This document shows, one piece after another, positions 1-5,086 of a stretch of 6,300 nt of DNA. The stretch comes from Nitriliruptoraceae bacterium (GTDB taxonomy: Bacteria; Actinomycetota; Nitriliruptoria; Nitriliruptorales; Nitriliruptoraceae), in NCBI GenBank assembly GCA_007117945.1, contig SKTN01000299.1, forward strand, positions 1-6,300. The letters run 5' to 3'. A program made the position numbers and the translations under genes. The notes beneath the pieces were generated by a model. It worked only from the letters and a program-made list of their open reading frames with translations. It did no database searches and was not told where the DNA came from. The first letter of the stretch is position 1, and each line of letters opens with the position of its first letter.

Positions 1-3
1 CCC

Positions 4-90
4 GCCCCCGTGCTGGAACTGGCATACAGGGACGACTCAAAATCGTCTGCCCTTGCGGGCTTGTGGGTTCGAGTCCCACCGGGGGTACCA
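4..90 (+). tRNA. tRNA-Leu, anticodon CAA (decodes UUG)
   Basis: A complete class II tRNA can be folded by eye. The acceptor stem pairs 4-10 with 80-86, six Watson-Crick pairs plus a terminal G4-T86 wobble. The D arm has a short stem (13-15 with 27-29). The anticodon stem is 31-35 with 43-47, around a seven-base loop at 36-42 whose anticodon at 38-40 is CAA. A long variable arm (about 48-62, stem GCCC 49-52 with GGGC 57-60) marks it as a Leu/Ser/Tyr-type tRNA. The T stem 63-67 with 75-79 encloses TTCGAGT. The discriminator base is A87 and the CCA end (88-90) is encoded in the DNA. The anticodon and A discriminator fit leucine. Its promoter lies upstream of the window. Not seen: any intron or other tRNA beside it. 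Confidence 0.96.
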
Positions 91-93
91 GCA

Positions 94-125
94 CGGCCGG
101 TGACGTTTGGTGGCGCCACCGGCCG
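94..125 (+). terminator. GC-rich stem-loop after tRNA-Leu, probable terminator or 3' processing hairpin
   Basis: A perfect 9-bp inverted repeat (94-102 with 117-125, arm CGGCCGGTG) starts four bases after the tRNA CCA end and encloses a 14-base loop. An overlapping 12-bp perfect palindrome, GGTGGCGCCACC, at 109-120 offers a competing fold. There is no T-tract afterwards, which is usual for proposed actinobacterial terminators but also weakens the call. The position fits tRNA transcript termination; function is inferred. Confidence 0.45.
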
Positions 126-140
126 CCGCTAGCTTGCGGA

Positions 141-169
141 CCGCCGAGCGGTATGAGCCTGCTCGGTGG
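141..169 (+). other. stem-loop in the pdtaR upstream region
   Basis: CCGCCGAGC (141-149) pairs with GCTCGGTGG (161-169) over nine positions, eight Watson-Crick and one G-T wobble, around an 11-base loop. The loop could tighten to a six-base TATGAG loop if T160 bulges. No T-tract follows. It lies about 70 bases before the pdtaR start, so it may be a 5' leader structure or may overlap the promoter (TATGAG at 152-157 is a weak -10-like hexamer with no good -35). Which of these applies cannot be decided from the sequence. Confidence 0.35.
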
Positions 170-226
170 CCTGGGGTGCGTACGACGACGCGCCCGTCCC
201 AAGGCCGCGCGCCGGCCAAGCCGCCC

Positions 227-233
227 GGAGAGG
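227..233 (+). promoter_or_regulatory. ribosome binding site of pdtaR
   Basis: GGAGAGG sits seven bases before the GTG at 241. It decides the start: an in-frame ATG at 166 would add 25 residues unlike the family and has no comparable site in front of it. Confidence 0.8.
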
Positions 234-240
234 ACCACAC

Positions 241-876
241 GTGAGCGACGCCGACGCCGGGCAGGATCCCGGGCAGACCGAGCCCACGCCGGAGCGTGAG
301 GAAGCCCCCACCCGCGTGCTGATCGCTGAGGACGAGGCCCTGATCCGCCTCGATCTGAAGGAGATGCTCCAGGAGGAGGGCTTCGAGGTCGTGGCCGAGG
401 TGGCCGACGGTGCCTCCGCGGTGCGCCTGACCCGCGAACTGCGACCCGACCTGGTCATCCTCGACGTGAAGATGCCGGTGATGGACGGCATCCAGGCCGC
501 CGAGGAGATCGCCAAGGAGCGGCTGGCCGCGATCCTGATGCTCACGGCCTTCAGCCAGCGCGATCTGGTCGAGCAGGCCCGCCGCGCCGGCGCGATGGCC
601 TACCTGGTCAAGCCCTTCCAGAAGCACGACCTGCTGCCCGCCGTGGAGATCGCCGCGGGGCGCTTCCGGGACCTGTCCGGCCTGGAGCGCGAGGTGGACG
701 ACCTCCAGGGCCGCCTCGAGGCCCGCAAGCTGGTGGAGCGCGCCAAGGGGCTGCTCCAGGAACGCGAGGGCATGAGCGAGGGCGACGCCTTCCGCTTCGT
801 GCAGCGCCAGGCCATGGAGCGTCGCCTGACCATGCGGCAGGTCGCCGAGCAGATCATCGAGCGGCTCGACGGCTGA
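241..876 (+). CDS. pdtaR: ANTAR-domain response regulator, PdtaR type
   Basis: A 211-residue two-component response regulator that acts on RNA rather than DNA. Start is the GTG at 241, set by GGAGAGG at 227-233. Residues 1-23 are a polar, probably disordered tail. The receiver domain spans about 25-138, with the acidic pair E30-D31, phospho-acceptor D75 (in LDVKMP), T102 and K124 (in LVKPF). A helical linker (about 140-160) leads to the ANTAR domain (about 148-211), with the conserved segment RKLVERAKGLLQ at 162-173 and the closing helices after it. Length and sequence closely resemble M. tuberculosis PdtaR (Rv1626), for example TAFSQRDLVE and GAMAYLVKPF. In that family the partner is the cytosolic kinase PdtaS, and the phosphorylated ANTAR dimer binds tandem hairpins in mRNA to control termination or translation. 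No kinase gene is present here, so the partner is encoded elsewhere. It is monocistronic in this window. The family assignment is secure; its RNA targets are unknown. Confidence 0.93.
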   Translation: MSDADAGQDPGQTEPTPEREEAPTRVLIAEDEALIRLDLKEMLQEEGFEVVAEVADGASAVRLTRELRPDLVILDVKMPVMDGIQAAEEIAKERLAAILMLTAFSQRDLVEQARRAGAMAYLVKPFQKHDLLPAVEIAAGRFRDLSGLEREVDDLQGRLEARKLVERAKGLLQEREGMSEGDAFRFVQRQAMERRLTMRQVAEQIIERLDG

Positions 877-913
877 TCCCGTCGTCCTGCGGGCACCTGC
901 CGGGGCAGTGAGA

Positions 914-971
914 GGATCCCGGGTGGAACGACCGGCGGGAGAGGGAGAGGTGGAGGCCCCACCCGGGATCC
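914..971. terminator. perfect 13-bp inverted repeat, probable bidirectional terminator
   Basis: GGATCCCGGGTGG (914-926) is exactly complementary to CCACCCGGGATCC (959-971), enclosing a 32-base loop rich in purines (GGGAGAGGGAGAGG at 938-950). It lies 37 bases after the pdtaR stop and about 130 bases beyond the stop of the converging gene, so it could end transcripts from both sides. There is no T-tract on either strand, so intrinsic termination is inferred from position and stem strength. Confidence 0.5.
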
Positions 972-974
972 GGT

Positions 975-996
975 GACGGGTCCTGGAGACCCCGTC
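975..996. terminator. second hairpin in the convergent gap
   Basis: GACGGGTC (975-982) pairs with GACCCCGTC (988-996) as eight base pairs with one bulged C, around the five-base loop CTGGA. It stands immediately beside the 914-971 repeat, so the two form a tandem hairpin array between converging genes. A role in ending the transcript of the minus-strand thioredoxin gene is possible but unproven. Confidence 0.4.
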
Positions 997-1104
997 GGTG
1001 TCACTGGCGGATGACGTCGGTGACGATACGAAGCCCGCGTTGCAGGCAGGTTTCACGCAGGTTGGCGTCCTGTGACCACCGGCTGGCGTCCCAGGGGGGC
1101 CTCG

Positions 1105-2004
1105 TCAGTACAGCGCACGCGCCAGGCGGGGTCGGGCGGCGGTGACCAGGGGGTCGCTGTCACCGAGCAGCCCGAACAGGCGCACCAGCTGCTCGCGGGC
1201 CGGCTCCCGGCTCTCGCCCCCCAGCGCGACGGCCTCCAGCAGCCGCTCCACGGCCTCGTCGTAGGTGCCCTCGGCGGCAAGGGCCTGCCCGAGGGCCAGC
1301 AGGCTCGCACCGTCGCTGGCGCCGCCGGCCACCTGGGCCCGGAGCTGCTCGACGTCCCCGCCCGCGCGGGCGAGCTCGATGCGCGTGGCCAGGGCCTCCG
1401 CGGCGGGGTCCGGGCGGTGGGGGGTCAGCAGGTCGAGGGCCCGCTGGGGGTCGGTGCCCACCAGGTGCTCGGCCAGGCCGATGGCCGCCTCCCGGTGGTT
1501 CGGGTCGAGCTCCAGGGCCCGTTCCAGCTCGGCGGTGGCCGCGGCCCCGGTGCTGGCGCGGGCCCGTGCGACCGCCTGATCGGCCTCCGTGGGCAGGAGA
1601 TCCTCGATGAAGGCCGCGATGCGGGGTTCGGGCTGCACGCCCGTGAACTGGGCGATCGCCACACCATCCCGGAAGCCCACCACCTGGGGGATGCCCTGGA
1701 CCCGGTAGCGGGCCGCGAGCTCCTGGTTGGCGTCCACGTCCACCTTGGCGAGGACCACCCGGCCCTCCTCGGCGGCGACGGCCCGCTCCAGCATCGGCGT
1801 GAGCTGGCGGCAGGGTCCGCACCACGCGGCCCAGAAGTCGACGATGACGGGGCGCTCGTGGGAGGCCTGGAGCACCGCCTGGTCGAAGCTCGCGGTGTCG
1901 ACGTCGATCACGGTGGCGACGTCGCCGGGAGCGGGCGCGGCCGAGGCGGCCGTGGCAGGCGTGGGGCCGGTGGCAGATGCGGCGTCTGGGGCGATGTCGT
2001 GCAC
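1105..2004 (-). CDS. cnoX: thioredoxin-TPR protein, CnoX/YbbN family chaperedoxin
   Basis: A 299-residue cytosolic protein with an N-terminal thioredoxin domain and a C-terminal tetratricopeptide-like domain. The start is a GTG (2004-2002), with GAGG at 2015-2012 seven bases before it. Residues 1-28 are Ala/Pro-rich and probably disordered; they lack the hydrophobic core of a signal peptide. The thioredoxin fold spans about 30-137, with WCGPC (C62, C65) and the cis-proline loop GIPQ (P106). These are its only two cysteines. Residues about 142-299 are helical repeats (ALELDPNHREA at 163-173; LGQALAAEGTYDEA at 238-251). The C-terminal DPLVTAARPRLARALY matches the conserved end of this family. 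Known members hold unfolded proteins and hand them to GroEL; E. coli CnoX has lost the first active-site cysteine, whereas this one keeps a full CXXC and is probably also an active oxidoreductase. It is divergent from polA and convergent with pdtaR. The symbol rests on domain layout, not on tested function. Confidence 0.88.
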   Translation of the reverse strand: MHDIAPDAASATGPTPATAASAAPAPGDVATVIDVDTASFDQAVLQASHERPVIVDFWAAWCGPCRQLTPMLERAVAAEEGRVVLAKVDVDANQELAARYRVQGIPQVVGFRDGVAIAQFTGVQPEPRIAAFIEDLLPTEADQAVARARASTGAAATAELERALELDPNHREAAIGLAEHLVGTDPQRALDLLTPHRPDPAAEALATRIELARAGGDVEQLRAQVAGGASDGASLLALGQALAAEGTYDEAVERLLEAVALGGESREPAREQLVRLFGLLGDSDPLVTAARPRLARALY

Positions 2005-2028
2005 GGTGGGACCTCGGTGTCGTTCGGG

Positions 2029-2037
2029 CTGTCCACA
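2029..2037 (+). promoter_or_regulatory. DnaA-box-like 9-mer upstream of polA
   Basis: CTGTCCACA matches the high-GC DnaA box TTGTCCACA at eight of nine positions, differing only at the first base. It is embedded in a short palindrome, GCTGT-CC-ACAGC (2028-2039), and lies just upstream of the candidate cnoX -10 on the plus-strand map. A weaker inverted core (GCGTCCACG on the minus strand, 2069-2061) is 6/9. Single 9-mers occur by chance, so binding is unproven. Confidence 0.3.
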
Positions 2038-2100
2038 GCAAGGTACGGCGCAGCGGACGACGTGGACGCGCTCACTAGGCTCACAACGCCGTCAGCGAGC

Positions 2101-2105
2101 AGGAG
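2101..2105 (+). promoter_or_regulatory. ribosome binding site of polA
   Basis: AGGAG lies six bases before the GTG at 2112, fixing that GTG as the polA start; the resulting N-terminus aligns with the start of the 5' nuclease domain with no surplus residues. Confidence 0.8.
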
Positions 2106-2111
2106 CTTCCC

Positions 2112-4784
2112 GTGGCCGACCAGCGCACCGTGCTGCTCCTCGATGGTCACTCCCTGGCCTACCGGGCCTTCCACGCCCTGCCCGACACCCTGCGGACCGC
2201 GACGGGACAGCTCACCAACGCGGTGTACGGCTTCACCTCGATGCTGGTGAAGCTGCTCGCCGACCGCCAGCCCGACGCGGTGGTCGTGGCCTTCGACCGC
2301 GGCCGCGACGTGGCGCGCACGGCGGCGTTCCCGGCGTACAAGGCCAACCGCGCGGAGCCCCCCGAGGAGTTCCGACCCCAGGTCGAGCTGATCAAGCAGG
2401 TGCTCGCGGTGCTCGACATCGCCACCGTCGAGGTGGAGGGGGTCGAGGCCGACGACGTGCTGGCCACCCTGGCCACCCAGGCGGTGGGTGCGGGCGCCCA
2501 CGCCTACATCGTGACCGGGGACCGCGACGCCATGCAGTTGGCGGGCGACGACCTGACGATCCTCTACACCCTGCGGGGCATCACCGAGCTGGCGGAGATG
2601 ACCCCGGACGCGGTGGAGGAGCGCTACGGCGTGCCGCCGCAGCGCTACGTGGAGCTCGCCGCACTCCGCGGCGACAGCTCCGACAACCTGCCGGGCGTAC
2701 CCGGGGTGGGGGACAAGACCGCGGCCAAGCTGCTGACCACCTTCGGCGACCTCGACACGGTGTACGCCCGCCTCGAGGAGGTCAGCGGCAAGAAGGTCCC
2801 GGCGATGCTGGCGGAGCACCGCGAGCAGGTGGAGCTCAACCGGCGGGTGATGACCCTGCGCCGCGACATCGAGGTGGACCTCGACCCCCTGGACGTCCAG
2901 CCGCCGCACCCCGACGCCACCGCCGTGCGGGAGCTGTTCGCCACCCTGGAGTTCCGCGCCCTCTACGAGCGGCTCCCGAGCGCGCTGCTGGGGGAGCAGG
3001 CGGACGCCCCGGCGCCCGTGGAGGTGGCACCCCAGGCGCTCAGCCGCGGCGGGGCGGCCGCGTGGCTGGGCGACGCCCACGGGCCCGTGGCCGTGCTGGC
3101 GAGCTGTGAGGGCAGTGTCCCCCACCTGCGGTGGACAGGCGTCGCCCTGGCCGCCGCGGGCCGCGACCCCGTCAGCGCCGATCTCGAGCGCCTGGGAGCC
3201 GAGGACCTCGCGGCCCTGGCCACGCTGCTGGCCGACCCCGAACGGCCGGTGGTCACCCATGACGCCAAGCGCCTGTCCCACGCGGCCCACGGGCGTGGGT
3301 GGGAGGTCGCCGGGGTGGCCCTCGACACGGAGCTGGCGGCCTACCTGCTGGCACCGGAGCAGCGCAGCTTCGCCCTGGACCGTCTCGCCAGCCAGGAGCT
3401 CGGCCGCTCCCTGGAACCCTCGGGCGAGGAGGGCACCACCGACCAGCTCAGCCTCGCCGTGGACGACGAGGAGCCCATCGAGGCGCGCGGGCTGGCCGTC
3501 GCTGCGGTCCTCGCCCTGGCGGACCACCTCGGTACCGCCCTCGACGAGCGCGCCCAGCGTGCGCTCCACGACCGCATCGAGCTGCCCCTGGCGCCCGTGC
3601 TGGCCGACATGGAGCGCACCGGCATCGCCGTGGACCGCGAGGTGCTCTCGGAGATCCGGGAACGGCTGGCCACCCGGGTGCAGCGCCTCGAGCGCGAGGT
3701 CCAGGACCACGCCGGCCGCAGCTTCAACGTCGGCTCCGGTCCCCAGCTCCAGCAGGTGCTGTTCGAGGAGCTCGGCCTGCCGCGCACGCGCCGGATCAAG
3801 ACCGGGTACTCCACCGACGCCCAGGCGCTGGGCGGGCTGGCCGATGCCCACCCGATCGTGCCCGCGATCCTGGAGTGGCGGGAGGTGGCGAAGCTGCTCA
3901 GCACCTACGTCGACGCGCTGCCGCCCCTGATCGACCCGGCGACCGGGCGCATCCACACCACCCTGTCGCAGACCATCGCCGCCACCGGCCGCCTGTCCTC
4001 CTCCCACCCCAACCTCCAGAACATCCCCGTCCGCCGGGCGGAGGGGCGTGAGATCCGCCGCGCCTTCGTGGCCGGGGAGGGCTTCGACCAGCTGCTGGTG
4101 GCCGACTACTCCCAGATCGAGCTGCGGATCCTCGCCCACCTCTCGGGTGACGAGGGCCTGTTGGAGGCCTTCCACTCCCGCGAGGACGTCCACGCCACCA
4201 CCGCCGCCAAGGTGTTCGAGGTCCCCCTCGAGGAGGTGGACGGTGCCCTGCGTGACCGGGCCAAGGCGGTCAACTACGGCCTGGCCTACGGGCTCACGGC
4301 CTACGGGCTTGCGCAGCAGCTCGGCATCGGTACCCAGGAGGCCACCGGGATCGTCGATGCCTACTTCGCGCGCTTCCCGGGGGTGCGCTCCTTCCTGGAC
4401 CAGGCCGTGACCGACGCCACGAGGGACGGCTACACCACCACGATGTTCGGGCGGCGCCGCTACTTGCCGGACCTGCGCTCCGACGATCGGAACCGGCGGC
4501 AGATGGCGGAGCGCATGGCGCTGAACGCGCCGATCCAGGGCACGGCGGCCGACGTGATCAAGCTCGCGATGATCGAGCTGGCCGCCGCCCTGCACCGCAG
4601 CGGCCTGGGGGCGCAGCTGCTCCTGCAGGTCCACGACGAGGTGATCCTGGAGGTCAGCGACGATGAGCTGGACGCCGCCCGCGAGCTGGTGGAGTCGACG
4701 CTCAGCTCGGTGGTCGAGCTGGCCATCCCCCTGGAGGTGGACAGCGCCGTCGGGGTCACCTGGTACGACGCCCAGAAGCACTGA
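2112..4784 (+). CDS. polA: DNA polymerase I with 5' nuclease domain
   Basis: An 890-residue DNA polymerase I that removes RNA primers, joins Okazaki gaps and fills repair patches. Start is GTG with AGGAG at 2101-2105. The 5' nuclease domain (about 6-290) has its acidic metal ligands: D11, D62, D114-D115 (VEADDV), D138 and D140 (TGDRD), D189 and D192, followed by the helix-hairpin-helix GVPGVGDKTA. The 3'-5' exonuclease-like domain (about 310-475) is degenerate: the DxE site reads S331-C-E333, the position of E. coli D424 is L388, and that of D501 is about A465. The polymerase domain (about 500-890) is intact: motif A D665 in DYSQIELR, O-helix R714 to G727 with K718 and Y726, and motif C H841-D842-E843. 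Position 722, equivalent to Phe762 in E. coli and Phe667 in Taq, is tyrosine. This means proofreading is probably absent and dideoxynucleotides poorly excluded, as known for M. tuberculosis Pol I. It is followed by a 302-bp gap, so it is probably transcribed alone. Confidence 0.98.
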   Translation: MADQRTVLLLDGHSLAYRAFHALPDTLRTATGQLTNAVYGFTSMLVKLLADRQPDAVVVAFDRGRDVARTAAFPAYKANRAEPPEEFRPQVELIKQVLAVLDIATVEVEGVEADDVLATLATQAVGAGAHAYIVTGDRDAMQLAGDDLTILYTLRGITELAEMTPDAVEERYGVPPQRYVELAALRGDSSDNLPGVPGVGDKTAAKLLTTFGDLDTVYARLEEVSGKKVPAMLAEHREQVELNRRVMTLRRDIEVDLDPLDVQPPHPDATAVRELFATLEFRALYERLPSALLGEQADAPAPVEVAPQALSRGGAAAWLGDAHGPVAVLASCEGSVPHLRWTGVALAAAGRDPVSADLERLGAEDLAALATLLADPERPVVTHDAKRLSHAAHGRGWEVAGVALDTELAAYLLAPEQRSFALDRLASQELGRSLEPSGEEGTTDQLSLAVDDEEPIEARGLAVAAVLALADHLGTALDERAQRALHDRIELPLAPVLADMERTGIAVDREVLSEIRERLATRVQRLEREVQDHAGRSFNVGSGPQLQQVLFEELGLPRTRRIKTGYSTDAQALGGLADAHPIVPAILEWREVAKLLSTYVDALPPLIDPATGRIHTTLSQTIAATGRLSSSHPNLQNIPVRRAEGREIRRAFVAGEGFDQLLVADYSQIELRILAHLSGDEGLLEAFHSREDVHATTAAKVFEVPLEEVDGALRDRAKAVNYGLAYGLTAYGLAQQLGIGTQEATGIVDAYFARFPGVRSFLDQAVTDATRDGYTTTMFGRRRYLPDLRSDDRNRRQMAERMALNAPIQGTAADVIKLAMIELAAALHRSGLGAQLLLQVHDEVILEVSDDELDAARELVESTLSSVVELAIPLEVDSAVGVTWYDAQKH

Positions 4785-4823
4785 CCCGGGCCCGGGCGCG
4801 AGGACGCCGCCTGGGTCCCGGCA

Positions 4824-4847
4824 CGGGCGGCGCAGTGCAGCCGCCCG
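4824..4847 (+). terminator. hairpin after polA, probable terminator with an alternative pairing
   Basis: CGGGCGGC (4824-4831) pairs perfectly with GCCGCCCG (4840-4847) around an eight-base loop, 40 bases past the polA stop. The same left arm, extended to GCACGGGCGGC (4821-4831), also pairs perfectly over 11 bp with GCCGCCCGTGC at 4912-4922, so two mutually exclusive folds exist. No T-tract follows either. Termination of polA is the simplest reading. Confidence 0.45.
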
Positions 4848-5075
4848 AAGCCGTCGGCAGCTGGTGGCAGGCGGTGCACGCCGCCCCACGCCCGGAGCGC
4901 TGCACGCCGCTGCCGCCCGTGCTGGCAGCGTGGTCGGTGGGGCTCGCGGGGCTCGGGTGCACGTCGGGACCTCCACCCCTGCCCGACGACCGGAGGCGGG
5001 GGAGCTCAGGGGGTGCTGCACCGCAGGCGGTCACGGTGCATGCTGTACCCGGTGCCGGCGTCGGTACCGGTTCCC

Positions 5076-5080
5076 GAGGA
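5076..5080 (+). promoter_or_regulatory. ribosome binding site of the GGDEF gene
   Basis: GAGGA lies six bases before the GTG at 5087. In-frame alternatives GTG 5135 and ATG 5141 have no Shine-Dalgarno sequence in front of them, so this site decides the start. Confidence 0.7.
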
Positions 5081-5086
5081 CCCACC

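Larger units (their letters stand above)
877..1104. other. convergent intergenic gap between pdtaR and the thioredoxin gene
   Basis: No convincing gene is seen here. The gap holds the ends of two converging transcripts and contains two strong hairpins (914-971 and 975-996). An 8-bp direct repeat, TGGCGTCC, occurs at 1063-1070 and 1084-1091. From about 1010 to 1075 the sequence is visibly less GC-rich than its surroundings. A 25-codon frame there (GTG 998 to TGA 1075) is discussed and rejected separately. Confidence 0.6.
2005..2111. promoter_or_regulatory. divergent promoter region of cnoX and polA
   Basis: The only space from which both genes can be transcribed. For polA (+), TAGGCT at 2076-2081 is a plausible -10, with CGGACG at 2054-2059 as a weak -35 (16-bp spacing), giving a leader of about 25 bases. 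For cnoX (-), TACCTT (2045-2040 on the minus strand) is a plausible -10 without a good -35. An inverted repeat GTCCAC (2031-2036) and GTGGAC (2062-2067) spans the space between these elements and could bind a shared regulator. The promoter boxes are pattern matches only. Confidence 0.4.
4785..5086. other. 302-bp intergenic region with palindromes and repeated TGCA-centred motifs
   Basis: No protein or RNA gene is recognised. CCCGGGCCCGGG, a 12-bp palindrome, begins at the base after the polA stop (4785-4796). The tetramer TGCA occurs six times (4836, 4875, 4901, 4958, 5017, 5038); three copies lie in longer relatives, and TGCACGCCGC is exactly duplicated at 4875-4884 and 4901-4910. A CCGGT/ACCGG pair (5049-5053, 5066-5070) with an embedded GGTACC palindrome stands just before the ribosome binding site of the next gene. 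I see no convincing -35/-10 pair for that gene. Confidence 0.5.

Noticed and set aside
166..240. An upstream ATG giving pdtaR 25 more residues.
   Set aside because: The extension is Arg/Pro-rich, unlike the family, and the GTG at 241 has GGAGAGG at ideal spacing.
37..1056. Minus-strand open frame of 339 codons whose start region is antisense to pdtaR and whose C-terminus runs into the tRNA.
   Set aside because: Its end (WDSNPQARKGRRF) is the translation of the tRNA-Leu complement, a known false-protein signature, and the rest mirrors the GC3-biased pdtaR codons.
998..1075. A 25-codon plus-strand frame (GTG to TGA) with GGAG at 985-988 in the convergent gap.
   Set aside because: Too short to judge; the putative ribosome binding site lies in a hairpin, no recognisable peptide features are present, and no conservation can be tested here.
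2015..2111. An SOS (LexA) box upstream of polA.
   Set aside because: No TCGAAC-N4-GTTCGA-like actinobacterial site is present; the isolated TTCG at 2022-2026 is not enough.
1072..2250. Plus-strand open frame of 392 codons opposite the thioredoxin gene.
   Set aside because: It is antisense to a clearly recognised thioredoxin-TPR gene and runs into polA in another frame; the low-complexity Gly/Ala/Arg composition is a GC shadow.
1908..5021. Minus-strand open frame of 1037 codons opposite polA.
   Set aside because: Long antisense frames are expected opposite GC3-rich genes; composition is His/Gln/Gly/Val-rich with no domain, and polA on the plus strand has every family motif.
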